Made by a program: the position numbers and the translations under genes
NCBI GenBank assembly: GCA_934271235.1
Contig: CAKQQT010000023.1
Coordinates: forward strand, 1 to 47,188
DNA length: 47,188 nucleotides
Direction of reading: 5' to 3'
DNA from: an uncultured Clostridia bacterium
GTDB taxonomy: Bacteria; Bacillota; Clostridia; Peptostreptococcales; Anaerovoracaceae
The notes under the pieces: model-generated
What the model saw: the letters and a program-made list of their open reading frames with translations, nothing else
What the model was told of the DNA's origin: nothing
Databases searched by the model: none
Shown: positions 34,994-42,953 of the stretch, piece by piece
Layout of the letters: the number at the start of each line of letters is the position of its first letter
Numbering within the stretch: position 1 is the stretch's first letter

Positions 34994-35848
34994 CTATTTC
35001 AGTGCGTCCAGAGTTGTCTGCTTGCCGCCGTATAAGCCCATCGGTTCTACGTGGATCGCGGCTACGGATACAACGTGGGTACCGTTCTGCGCGTTGAAGT
35101 CATCCAGGTACGGCAGGTGCTGGAAGTAGTTGGCGTCTACGTCACCGCTGTCTACGACATTGTTCGGCTGTACATAGTCGGTGAATTCGATGACTTTCAG
35201 AGTTACGTCCTTGGCTGCGAGGATCTCCTTTGCGACAGCAAGGATCTCAGCGTGCGGTGTAGGAGAAGCTGCAACGGTGATCGTCTGACCTGCTAATGCA
35301 GCGTAGTCAACGGTTTCATCATAGCCGTCTCCCGGGTTGTCTACTGTGCTGACAACGGCGCCGGCATATTCACTGGCGATAAAGTCCGCAACCTGCTGGC
35401 TTTCGAGCGCCGCGACCAATGCTTTCGTCTTGTCGGTCTGTTCATTGCCTTCTTTGACTGCGACGATGTTGCTGTAAGCGGAGGAAGAGCCTTCGGTCAC
35501 CAGTGCATCGGTTACCGGGTTCAGGTCGGCATCCAGCGCGTAGTTGGAGTTGATGACTGCATAGTCGACGTCCTGCAGGATGGTCGGTACCTGTGCGGCT
35601 TCGACTTCCTTGAATGTGATGTTGTGCGGATTGTCAACGATGTCCTGAACGGTAGCGGTGATGCCGGCATCCTCTTTCAAAGTGATGAGGCCGTTATCCT
35701 GCAGGAGCAGCAGTGCTCTGGCTTCGTTTGTGGTATCGTTCGGAACAGCGATCTCGATCGATTCATCACTGCTTCCGCATCCTGTGAATGCGAACACCAG
35801 GGAAAGGACCAGTGTAAGCGCGAGTAAACTTGATAATAACTTTTTCAT
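34994..35848 (-). CDS. metQ: methionine-binding lipoprotein MetQ, circularly permuted
   Basis: 284 aa. Signal peptide with lipobox FTGC, lipidated Cys24. Lobe order is reversed relative to the family. Residues ~30-166 correspond to the canonical second lobe (IAVPNDTTNEARALLLLQ, FKEVEAAQVP, AVINSNYALDADLNP, EYAGAVV). After a ~22-residue linker (167-188), residues 189-284 are the canonical N-terminal lobe (ITVAASPTPHAEIL, FTDYVQPN, DANYFQHLPYLDDFN, IHVEPMGLYGGKQTTLDALK). Total content is complete, with neither lobe missing. The frame is continuous, so this is not a sequencing break. It captures methionine at the outer membrane face and hands it to MetI/MetN. SD CAGGAGG; an attenuator precedes it. 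Confidence 0.92.
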   Translation of the reverse strand: MKKLLSSLLALTLVLSLVFAFTGCGSSDESIEIAVPNDTTNEARALLLLQDNGLITLKEDAGITATVQDIVDNPHNITFKEVEAAQVPTILQDVDYAVINSNYALDADLNPVTDALVTEGSSSAYSNIVAVKEGNEQTDKTKALVAALESQQVADFIASEYAGAVVSTVDNPGDGYDETVDYAALAGQTITVAASPTPHAEILAVAKEILAAKDVTLKVIEFTDYVQPNNVVDSGDVDANYFQHLPYLDDFNAQNGTHVVSVAAIHVEPMGLYGGKQTTLDALK

Positions 35849-35869
35849 TTTTTTTACCTCCTGAAACTG

Positions 35870-35894
35870 AAAAAGGAGAGCTCATAAGCTCTCC
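35870..35894 (-). terminator. attenuator terminator in front of metQ
   Basis: On the minus strand GGAGAGCT (35894-35887) pairs perfectly with AGCTCTCC (35882-35875) around a TATG loop, then TTTTT (35874-35870). It lies 35 bases after the stop codon of the leader ORF and about 20 bases before the metQ start, inside the transcribed leader, so it is positioned to control read-through into metQNI. Confidence 0.85.
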
Positions 35895-35929
35895 CTCACT
35901 TTTAATTCTTTAAACATTTTCGATGAAAA

Positions 35930-36055
35930 CTATTTTATGACGGAAAGCGCATCTTGAAAAATTGTAATGCAAAACATGCACATGCTGCACATGCACATCC
36001 CCATCATCATCATAGCGCGCTTTGTTTCGATTTTGATGTCTGCGAAACTTCTCAT
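35930..36055 (-). CDS. Met/Cys-rich leader peptide of the metQNI operon
   Basis: 41 aa, too short for ordinary gene calls. ATG 36055 is preceded by AAGGAG (36070-36065) with 9-base spacing; the stop is TAG 35932-35930. The peptide is MRSFADIKIETKRA, then residues 15-29 MMMMGMCMCSMCMFC, then ITIFQDALSVIK: nine Met and four Cys in all, most within 15 codons (36013-35969). A perfect intrinsic terminator and metQ follow. By analogy with trp, his and leu leaders, ribosome stalling at Met (or Cys) codons when charged tRNA is scarce would favour antitermination. A metal-binding small protein is the alternative. I see no SAM riboswitch or T-box in the leader. Confidence 0.75.
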   Translation of the reverse strand: MRSFADIKIETKRAMMMMGMCMCSMCMFCITIFQDALSVIK

Positions 36056-36097
36056 AATGCGGTTCTCCTTTCCTCAAGTTTTTTTGTTTCTGTGGGA

Positions 36098-36126
36098 ATA
36101 CTATCACAAGATTTATGTGGTGTCAA
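36098..36126 (-). promoter_or_regulatory. promoter of the metQNI leader transcript
   Basis: Minus strand TTGACA (36126-36121, consensus), a 17-bp spacer and TAGTAT (36103-36098) with an extended -10 TG. Transcription would start near 36091, giving a ~240-base leader that contains the Met/Cys ORF and the attenuator. Confidence 0.8.
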
Positions 36127-36171
36127 TAGGTTTTTTAAAATTTTTTGTGAAAAATCACGAAAAAAGAAAAA

Positions 36172-36795
36172 TCACGTGTGTTTCCCGGGTTTCGGCAGGC
36201 TCCAGCGGTAGTGGGACGCCAGCAAACGGATGATGACGATCAGCACCGCGCCGGATAACATGGCGATATGCTGCGGCGCGCAGGTGCGCAGCGCGCAGAA
36301 GAGCAGCGCGCCGGCGATCGCCGCCGTGGCGTAAATGTGTTTGACAAAAATATAAGGCGGATCCTGTGCCATCACGTCGCGCAGCAGACCGCCGCCGACT
36401 CCGGTGATCACACCGACAAAGACCGCTAAAAAGACATTGGCGTCTGCCGTCACTTCGAATGCCCGCGCGGCGCCGGATACGGTGAAGATCCCCAGACCGA
36501 TGGAATCCGCGAGCAGCATCAGGATGGAATTGTCCTCCAAAAAGTCGCGGATCTGCGGAATGAAGACGATGAAGCAGGTCACGATCGCGGTGATCGCGTA
36601 GATCGGGTCGTGGAACATCGCCGGCGGGAAAGCACCGAGGATGATATCTCTTGTAATACCGCCGCCGACCGCTACGGTCAGACCCAGCACACAGGCGCCG
36701 AAAATGTCCATATTTTTGCGGATACCGGTCATCGCGCCGGAGACAGCGAACGCTGCCGCGCCGATCAGCTCTAAGATCAAAATAAAAAAGTCCAT
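36172..36795 (-). CDS. TRIC/UPF0126 family membrane protein (YadS-like)
   Basis: 207 aa from ATG 36795 with a strong AGGAGG; the frame is open upstream but without an SD. Two repeats of three membrane helices each are visible: the first has GAAAFAVSGAMTGIRKNMDIFG and AVGGGITRDIILG, the second GLGIFTVSGAARAF and GVGGGLLRDVMA. The paired GG-x-(I/L)-(T/L)-RD motif is the signature of the bacterial TRIC/UPF0126 (DUF). Family members form trimeric cation channels in bacteria; glycine or other small-solute transport has also been suggested. The physiological role here is unknown. It is just upstream of the metQNI promoter on the same strand. Confidence 0.88.
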   Translation of the reverse strand: MDFFILILELIGAAAFAVSGAMTGIRKNMDIFGACVLGLTVAVGGGITRDIILGAFPPAMFHDPIYAITAIVTCFIVFIPQIRDFLEDNSILMLLADSIGLGIFTVSGAARAFEVTADANVFLAVFVGVITGVGGGLLRDVMAQDPPYIFVKHIYATAAIAGALLFCALRTCAPQHIAMLSGAVLIVIIRLLASHYRWSLPKPGKHT

Positions 36796-36960
36796 AGCTC
36801 GTGTTTTCCTCCTGACTTTGTCGATCCTGAAAGAAACTGTTTTCGCAGCTTTCCGTGCAGAAAACGAAAAGCGCCGGATACCATTACTATAGCGGGAAAC
36901 GCCGGAGAATGCAAGCAGCAAAGTGCGAAAACGCGGAAAGCAAAGCAAAAACAAAAGAAA

Positions 36961-36982
36961 ACCCGGTATTTACATACCGGGT
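36961..36982 (-). terminator. terminator after tRNA-Lys
   Basis: ACCCGGTAT/ATACCGGGT with a 4-base loop. On the minus strand a T-rich run follows the hairpin. Confidence 0.85.
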
Positions 36983-36986
36983 AATT

Positions 36987-37062
36987 TGGTGGATCATCAG
37001 GGGTTCGAACCCTGGACACCCTGATTAAGAGTCAGGTGCTCTGCCAGCTGAGCTAATGATCC
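36987..37062 (-). tRNA. tRNA-Lys (anticodon CTT)
   Basis: 76 bases including an encoded CCA (36989-36987). Acceptor GGATCAT/ATGATCC, D arm GCTC..GAGC, anticodon stem CCTGA/TCAGG with loop CTCTTAA (anticodon CTT, reading AAG), T arm CAGGG-TTCGAAC-CCCTG. A consensus promoter lies directly upstream and a terminator downstream, so it is a single-gene unit. Confidence 0.96.
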
Positions 37063-37085
37063 GCATCCGTATCGGAACGTTTTAT

Positions 37086-37114
37086 ATCTTAGCAGTTTTA
37101 GACGGAATTGTCAA
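37086..37114 (-). promoter_or_regulatory. promoter of tRNA-Lys
   Basis: Minus strand TTGACA (37114-37109), a 17-bp spacer and TAAGAT (37091-37086). Confidence 0.75.
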
Positions 37115-37202
37115 CAGGAAAATTATAAAAAAATGAAAAAAATAAAAAATACGTTTTTTTATCGGACTTTTGTGCAGAATAGTTTTTGAGGAGGGATGAA
37201 AA

Positions 37203-37319
37203 ATGAAAGAATCCAACAAAAGAAAAGAAAGCACAAGTCAGAAAAATCAGAATCGTCAGGGCGCGCAGAAAAGCCAGAAAGACGAGAAAACACAGGATTG
37301 TGACGGCAGAGAATATTAA
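37203..37319 (+). CDS. small hydrophilic ORF, unknown
   Basis: 38 aa, start ATG 37203 with a strong GAGGAGGG (37188-37195, 7-base spacing), stop TAA 37317-37319, followed within 25 bases by an intrinsic terminator. The product is almost entirely charged or polar (Lys, Gln, Glu, Asn, Ser), with one Cys and no hydrophobic core, so it is probably disordered. The combination of SD, frame and terminator supports a real gene, but no family is recognised. Confidence 0.5.
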   Translation: MKESNKRKESTSQKNQNRQGAQKSQKDEKTQDCDGREY

Positions 37320-37340
37320 GATATTGCTAAATAACACGGA

Positions 37341-37366
37341 AGAGGCGGTGCAAACCGCCTCTTTTC
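37341..37366 (+). terminator. intrinsic terminator after the 38-aa ORF
   Basis: AGAGGCGGT (37341-37349), GCAA loop, ACCGCCTCT (37354-37362), then TTTC. Confidence 0.9.
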
Positions 37367-37390
37367 GCGTTTTAACGTGTTGATTTTCCT

Positions 37391-37419
37391 TTGCAATCAC
37401 AGTTGTTTTAGTATATAAT
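37391..37419 (+). promoter_or_regulatory. promoter of the TM/zinc-ribbon/UPF0182 cluster
   Basis: TTGCAA (37391-37396), a 17-bp spacer and a perfect TATAAT (37414-37419). The start near 37426 is downstream of the ATG at 37423, so the first gene must start later. Confidence 0.7.
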
Positions 37420-37473
37420 AAAATGAGTTACATATATGTACCGTTAGCGTATGCAGACAGGAGAAACTTTATC

Positions 37474-38067
37474 GTGGATTTACAAGGGATGTGGGACGCG
37501 ATCGTCCGGTTTTGTGAAGACAATTCGATATGGCTGATCATCGCAGCCGAGCTTGCCGCCATTTTGCTGGCTGTCCATACGATCAAAAAAGACGGCAGGG
37601 CCAAAAGAAAAAAAGAAGACGCCTGGATGCAGGATTTCGAAGCCCGAATGGAGGCTTTTGAAAAAAATGAGGATCCGCTGATGCCGGTCCGCAAACCGCT
37701 GCTGCCGATCCTGCGGGAAGAAGCGCAGGAAAAGGATCCGGTACCGAAAGAAACGTGCAGCGTGGAAACGAGATGCACGCAGGAGGAACCGCGCGCGGAG
37801 CGGCCGATGAACCTTTCCGTCAAGATCCGGATCGATCAGCTGAAGATCAGCCGGGAACTGACGGAGGAACTGACCGAAGCCTTGCAGAAACATCCGGATG
37901 AGCTGGCGGTAACGATCACATCCGCTGAAAAGCCGGAACTGCCGCAGGAAGCCGTTCCGCGGCAAGATGCGGACGTATCCGCAGCGAGGACCGGAAACGA
38001 TACGGCGTCCGGCCGTTCGGGCCGTATCTACTTCGAAGAAGAACTGCGGCGGCTGATCCGAAAATAA
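37474..38067 (+). CDS. small single-pass membrane protein, unknown
   Basis: 197 aa from GTG 37474, chosen because AGGAG lies 10 bases upstream and the predicted transcript begins after the ATG at 37423. One membrane helix near the N-terminus (SIWLIIAAELAAILLAVHTI, residues ~18-37) is followed by a basic stop-transfer (KKDGRAKRKKED). The rest is a charged Pro/Glu-rich cytoplasmic part with a possible amphipathic helical segment (IDQLKISRELTEELTEALQK). No known domain. It is probably co-transcribed with the zinc-ribbon gene. Confidence 0.6.
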   Translation: MDLQGMWDAIVRFCEDNSIWLIIAAELAAILLAVHTIKKDGRAKRKKEDAWMQDFEARMEAFEKNEDPLMPVRKPLLPILREEAQEKDPVPKETCSVETRCTQEEPRAERPMNLSVKIRIDQLKISRELTEELTEALQKHPDELAVTITSAEKPELPQEAVPRQDADVSAARTGNDTASGRSGRIYFEEELRRLIRK

Positions 38068-38141
38068 ACGAGCGAAAGACCAAACAGCGAGATAGATCTG
38101 ATCGAAGAAGCAAAAGGAAAAAGAGGAAAGAGAAAGAAAAG

Positions 38142-39944
38142 ATGTTTTGTACAAAATGCGGAAAAGAATTATATCCGGGAGATCGTTTCTGCGCTTACTG
38201 CGGCGCGGAAGTGCGAAATCGCGAAAAACCAAAATACGAAGAGATCGTGTTTAATCCTCCGTTTAAGATCGAAGCGGAGAAAAAAACACAGGAGATCCTG
38301 AAAGCGGCAGCGCAGCCGCCGGAGGAACCGAAACCGAAAAAGACCCAGCCGGCTGTGTTCGACTGGGATCTGGACGGATTTCCGGCCGTGAACCCCAAGA
38401 AGACCGAGGACGTCGACTTTAATTGGGAAAGCGTGCTGGAACGCCGGAACCTGTCCCGTACACAGGAGATCAATGTAGAGAAGATCCGCGCGGCGCAGCG
38501 CGAGCACGAAAAAAAGACGCCGCAGGAAGCACAGCCGGAGCCTGTGCAGGAGCCGAAACCGGCGGCCGTTCCGCTGTCGTTCACGGCAGAAGAAGCAAAA
38601 GCACCGGAGGATGTTGTTTCGATCGAGGAACTGGAACGCGAACTTTTCGGCAGCGCGCAGACGGAGCCGAAGGAAACGGCGGTTCCGGAAGTCACCCGCA
38701 TCGTACAGCGGCCGGAACCGGCCGCTGCGGAAGAACCGCCGATCCGACAGACCGCTGCCCAGCCTCAGACTGAGCCGCGGACGCTCACGGCGGAAACAGC
38801 AGAACCGAAAAAAACTGACGACCGCTTTTATACATACCATCAGAAAACCGAAGCTTTTGAAGAACTTTTGAATAAAGAGAAAGAGCGGATCCACGAACTG
38901 GAAGAGAGCTACAGCAGATCGGCGCCGAACCTTGACTATACGTGGGTCCCGGAGGTTTTCCCGCAAAAGCAGAAAACGCAGCCGGAAGCCGCCGAAAAAA
39001 CAGAACCTGCGGTAGAAGTCGTACAGCCGACGACGCCGAAAACCATCGATCTGACCTTGTCCATCTCGCTTCCGGACGACAAGGAAGCGCATGAGAGCAA
39101 AAACGAGACCGCGGCGCAGGGCGAACTGCCTCCCAGTAAAACAAAACTCCGCTATTCGGATGTTTTCCCCAGGATCGATCTGGATGACGGCCCTGGCGAT
39201 GATCGCGCTGCTGACGATGACCGCGAAGTCCAAAAGGAAGAAACCGTACCGAAGCCGGCGCTGAGTTATGAGGAAGCGGCAGAGGATGAGGAACTGCCGA
39301 AGAAGCATATTTTCGCGAAGATCGTCATTGCGCTGCTGATCCTTCTGATCGCGGCCGAGGGCGTGATCATCGGCGTGAAATTCTTCGCGCCGGACAGCGC
39401 GTTTTCCGTGAAGATTAACGAACTCCTGACTTCGGTGATGGACCGTTTTTCGGGTGGGGACACGCAGGATGACGAAAACCTGCCGACGGATGACGTCAAT
39501 ACGACGGATACTTATTATGAGCAGCTGGTCAATGAGGCGGCGGCCGATATGACGACCATCGGTCAGGCACAGTACAACGGAGAGCTTCGTTATGCAAAGA
39601 ACCGGACTTACAGCTTCGCGGAGATCCCGGACACGACGGATTTTACCGATATGGAATGGACCAAGGATGCGGACGGGAATCCGGTTTCATACGGAAAGGC
39701 TTTAATCGATGCGGTCGTTCGTTATTACGACGGATGGCAGAGCACGAATAATGATAAAACTTTAGTGGGTATCAACGAACTTGAGATTGGGGAGATCAGA
39801 GTCGGTGCCGAGGGATTTTATGTGCTGTGCAAAGTGACCTTTGCCGGCGCGGATGGGCAGGACACAGTCAGATATCAGAGCATTTACGCCCGTGCATCCC
39901 AGGATATCATGGTGATAAACACGGTTAAGGAGGAAACATTATAA
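38142..39944 (+). CDS. zinc-ribbon membrane protein with disordered linker
   Basis: 600 aa. The N-terminal zinc ribbon is CTKCGKELYPGDRFCAYCG (C-x2-C...C-x2-C, residues 3-21). A ~370-residue low-complexity stretch rich in Glu, Pro, Lys and Ala follows. One membrane helix (IVIALLILLIAAEGVIIGVKFF, about 390-412) is followed by an extracytoplasmic domain of ~180 residues (PTDDVNTTDTYYEQLVNEAA to the end) of unknown fold. The layout, cytoplasmic zinc ribbon plus external domain, recurs in Firmicutes. Its stop TAA shares a base with the ATG of the UPF0182 gene, so the two are translationally coupled and likely interact. Confidence 0.75.
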   Translation: MFCTKCGKELYPGDRFCAYCGAEVRNREKPKYEEIVFNPPFKIEAEKKTQEILKAAAQPPEEPKPKKTQPAVFDWDLDGFPAVNPKKTEDVDFNWESVLERRNLSRTQEINVEKIRAAQREHEKKTPQEAQPEPVQEPKPAAVPLSFTAEEAKAPEDVVSIEELERELFGSAQTEPKETAVPEVTRIVQRPEPAAAEEPPIRQTAAQPQTEPRTLTAETAEPKKTDDRFYTYHQKTEAFEELLNKEKERIHELEESYSRSAPNLDYTWVPEVFPQKQKTQPEAAEKTEPAVEVVQPTTPKTIDLTLSISLPDDKEAHESKNETAAQGELPPSKTKLRYSDVFPRIDLDDGPGDDRAADDDREVQKEETVPKPALSYEEAAEDEELPKKHIFAKIVIALLILLIAAEGVIIGVKFFAPDSAFSVKINELLTSVMDRFSGGDTQDDENLPTDDVNTTDTYYEQLVNEAAADMTTIGQAQYNGELRYAKNRTYSFAEIPDTTDFTDMEWTKDADGNPVSYGKALIDAVVRYYDGWQSTNNDKTLVGINELEIGEIRVGAEGFYVLCKVTFAGADGQDTVRYQSIYARASQDIMVINTVKEETL

Positions 39945-42817
39945 TGGAAAAACTCGAAAGAAAAGTCATGACAGTCATATTGGTGATCGTCATCATCGCG
40001 GCTCTTTTCTTGGGGCTGGTTGGTTTCATCGCCGACTTCATGTGGTTCAAAGAGATGGGTTACATCGCGGTATTCTTCAAACAGCTTGTAACGCAGCTCA
40101 CGGTAGGCATTCCGACGTTCATCGTCGTGACCGGCCTGGTGATGATCTATCTGCATCACCTGAGAAAGAGCTATTTCTCAAAAATTGCTTCATCCGAAGC
40201 GACCGATATGAAAAAGCTGAAAAGAACGACCAACATCCTGGCGGTCGTCTTCGGCGCGATCGCAACCTGTATGACGGTCGTGCAGCTTTGGTTTGAGATC
40301 CTCAAGTTCGCGAACAGTTCGGACTTTGACATCAAGGATCCGCTCTTTAAGCTGGACGTATCGTTCTACCTGTTCAAGCTGGACTTCCTGTCCCAGCTGA
40401 ATGAGATCATGATCGGCGTTATCGTCGGCTTTGTGCTTCTGACGGTGATCTACTATATCATCCTGATGACAGTCCGCACGCCGGATGTTTTCAAAGAGGA
40501 AGTTCCGCCGCAGGCAGAAGCGGCCGCGGACGAAGAACGCTATACCGGAAACAGCAACCCGTTCGGAGGCGGCAGCCAGAACGGACATGCAAAAGACCCG
40601 TTCACGAAATTCGCGGAAGCCTTTACCGGCAAGAAGTTTGAAGCTAAACCGGTCAGACCGAAAAAACAGTTTGATGACGGCAACTTCAAACAGCTGATGC
40701 AGATCGCCTCTGGGAAGATCTCTATCCTCGGCTTCATTTTCTTCGCGATGCTCGGGATCAACTTTTTCCTGCGTCAGTTCGACTTGCTGCACACGCACAC
40801 CGGCGCGGTTTACGGCGCAGGCTTCACAGACGTCAACGTGACGCTGTGGATGTACCGGATCTTATGTGTGCTGTCCGTACTGTCGGCGATCCTGTTCATC
40901 GTCAATATGAAACGCAAAAAATACAAGAGCCTGTTCACGATCCCGGTGATCATGATCGTGATCGGTCTGGTCGGAAACGGCGCAGGCTATCTGGTGCAGA
41001 ACTTTGTCGTTTCGCCGGATGAGATCAATAAGGAAAGCAAATATCTTGAGAGAAATATCGAATATACGCAGTACGCGTACCAGCTGGATGATGTCGACGT
41101 CAAATCCTTTGCGGCTGACAACACCTTGACATCCAAGGACATCACGGCAAATTCCGAAACGATCAACAACATCCGTATCAACGATTTCGGACCTGCGAAG
41201 CAGTTCTACAATCAGACGCAGAGTATCCGTCAGTACTACACGTTCAACGATGTGGATGTAGACCGTTACATGATCAACGGCAAATATACACAGACGTTCC
41301 TGACGGCCAGAGAGATCGATGAAACTAAGATCGACGACTCCTGGCTGAACCGTCATCTCAAATATACACACGGCTACGGCGCGACCCTGTCCCGTGTAGA
41401 CAAGGTAACATCCAGCGGCCAGCCGGATGTGCTGATCGGCAACATTCCGCCGGTCTCCGAAGTGAGCGAGATCACGATCGACCGGCCGGAGATCTACTTC
41501 GGTGAACTGTCCAACGAATACATCGTGGTCAACACCGATGAGCCGGAATTTGACTATCCGGACGGTTCCAGCAACCAGTACACCAAGTATGAGGGAACAG
41601 CCGGCATTAAGATGAACCTGTTCAACCGTTTGGTATTTACGGTCCGTGAGGGCAGCCTGAAGCTTCTGGTATCCTCGAATATCGACGGCAATTCCAAGAT
41701 CATCATCAACCGGAACGTGGTCAAGAGAGTCCAGAAGATCATGCCGTATCTCAGCTATGAAAACGATCCGTATCTGGTGACCGTTGACGGCAAGCTGTAC
41801 TGGATGATGGACGCATACACCGAGAGCTCCAACTATCCGTATTCCGAGCCGATCTCCGGTGAAACGACCAACTATATCCGCAATTCCGTAAAAGTGGTCG
41901 TCGATGCGTACAATGGGGATGTAAACTTCTACATCGTCGATGAAAACGATCCGATCGCCGAAACCTATCAGAAGATCTATCCGACGCTCTTCAAGAACTT
42001 TGACGAGATGCCGGAGGGCCTGAAATCGCACATCCGTTACCCGAACTATCTGTTCGCGATCCAGGCAAGCGTTTACGCGAAATACCATATGGAAGATGTC
42101 AATGTTTTCTATCAGAAAGAAGACCTTTGGGATATCGCTTATGAAATCTACGGAACCGAAAAAACGCAGATGGAGCCGAACTACTACATCGCGAAACTTC
42201 CGGGAGAAGAAAAAGCGGAATTCTACAATTCCATCCCGTTCACGCCGCGTTCCAAGCAGAATATGACGGCGCTGATGGTAGCCCGCAACGACGGTGAGGA
42301 TTACGGCAGTCTGGTGCTGTACCAGTTCCCGAAATCGAGGACGATCTACGGACCGGAACAGATCGAAGCGCAGATCGACCAGAATACCGAGATCTCCAAG
42401 GAATTCTCCCTGTGGAAATCATCCGGTACTTCGTACCGCCGCGGCAACATGTTCGTCGTGCCGATCAACAGCTCGATCCTGTATGTAGAGCCGGTATATC
42501 TGGAAGCGACCAACTCCAGTATCCCGGAAGTAAAGCGTATCATCGTGGCTTATGACGACAAGATCGCTTATGAAGAAACGCTGGCGGAATGTCTGGTAAC
42601 GCTCTTCGGCGATGATGCCGAAAAGGGCGTCGGAACTTCGGACGGCAGCGCGCAGACCGGAACTGCCGGCGATGAAAAACTGACGACCAGAGAACTGGCG
42701 GCACTTGCGGCGGCAGCTTATGAAAACGCGCAGAAAGCGATGCAGCAGGGCGACTGGTCCAAGTACGGTAAGTATCTGGATGAATTGGAAGGCTATCTGA
42801 ACGAACTTACGAAATAA
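39944..42817 (+). CDS. UPF0182 family membrane protein
   Basis: 957 aa, the usual size for UPF0182. About seven membrane helices lie in the first ~345 residues, for example VMTVILVIVIIAALFLGLVGF near the start. They are interrupted by an acidic/basic cytoplasmic insert at about residues 180-240. A large extracytoplasmic domain follows (from ~350), with YTQYAYQLDDV, LTYTHGYGA-like (LKYTHGYGATLSR) and a PEIYFGELSNEYIVV block typical of the family. Function unknown. The C-terminal tail is an Ala/Lys-rich helix (ELAALAAAAYENAQKAMQQG). It overlaps the zinc-ribbon gene by one base. Confidence 0.92.
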   Translation: MEKLERKVMTVILVIVIIAALFLGLVGFIADFMWFKEMGYIAVFFKQLVTQLTVGIPTFIVVTGLVMIYLHHLRKSYFSKIASSEATDMKKLKRTTNILAVVFGAIATCMTVVQLWFEILKFANSSDFDIKDPLFKLDVSFYLFKLDFLSQLNEIMIGVIVGFVLLTVIYYIILMTVRTPDVFKEEVPPQAEAAADEERYTGNSNPFGGGSQNGHAKDPFTKFAEAFTGKKFEAKPVRPKKQFDDGNFKQLMQIASGKISILGFIFFAMLGINFFLRQFDLLHTHTGAVYGAGFTDVNVTLWMYRILCVLSVLSAILFIVNMKRKKYKSLFTIPVIMIVIGLVGNGAGYLVQNFVVSPDEINKESKYLERNIEYTQYAYQLDDVDVKSFAADNTLTSKDITANSETINNIRINDFGPAKQFYNQTQSIRQYYTFNDVDVDRYMINGKYTQTFLTAREIDETKIDDSWLNRHLKYTHGYGATLSRVDKVTSSGQPDVLIGNIPPVSEVSEITIDRPEIYFGELSNEYIVVNTDEPEFDYPDGSSNQYTKYEGTAGIKMNLFNRLVFTVREGSLKLLVSSNIDGNSKIIINRNVVKRVQKIMPYLSYENDPYLVTVDGKLYWMMDAYTESSNYPYSEPISGETTNYIRNSVKVVVDAYNGDVNFYIVDENDPIAETYQKIYPTLFKNFDEMPEGLKSHIRYPNYLFAIQASVYAKYHMEDVNVFYQKEDLWDIAYEIYGTEKTQMEPNYYIAKLPGEEKAEFYNSIPFTPRSKQNMTALMVARNDGEDYGSLVLYQFPKSRTIYGPEQIEAQIDQNTEISKEFSLWKSSGTSYRRGNMFVVPINSSILYVEPVYLEATNSSIPEVKRIIVAYDDKIAYEETLAECLVTLFGDDAEKGVGTSDGSAQTGTAGDEKLTTRELAALAAAAYENAQKAMQQGDWSKYGKYLDELEGYLNELTK

Positions 42818-42819
42818 TC

Positions 42820-42848
42820 TTGCATATCCGCTAAGATTGTGCTATATT
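42820..42848 (+). promoter_or_regulatory. promoter of the glutamine synthetase gene
   Basis: TTGCAT (42820-42825), a 17-bp spacer and TATATT (42843-42848). The ~100-base leader contains a hairpin GGGGCAT/ATGTCCC (about 42891-42913) without a T-run. Confidence 0.55.
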
Positions 42849-42953
42849 ATGAAGTTATGAAAATGACTTTGTAAAAAAGGAAAGGATTGGGGCATTTCAG
42901 GCGGGATGTCCCATTACCTGCTTGTAAAAACAAAATAATTAAGGAGGTAGAGA

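Noticed and set aside
35849..36091. SAM riboswitch or T-box upstream of metQ
   Set aside because: No T-box consensus (TGGNACCGCG-like) and no SAM-riboswitch-like multi-helix core; the leader is taken up by the Met/Cys ORF and a simple terminator.
35910..36107. 65-codon minus-strand frame overlapping the leader ORF
   Set aside because: It is out of frame with the SD-supported ATG at 36055; its own start lacks an SD, and its composition (His/Asp run) is just the ATG-repeat read in another frame.
37423..37473. N-terminal extension of the single-pass membrane protein from ATG 37423
   Set aside because: The ATG lies immediately after a perfect -10 box and before the predicted transcription start, with no SD; the GTG at 37474 has one.
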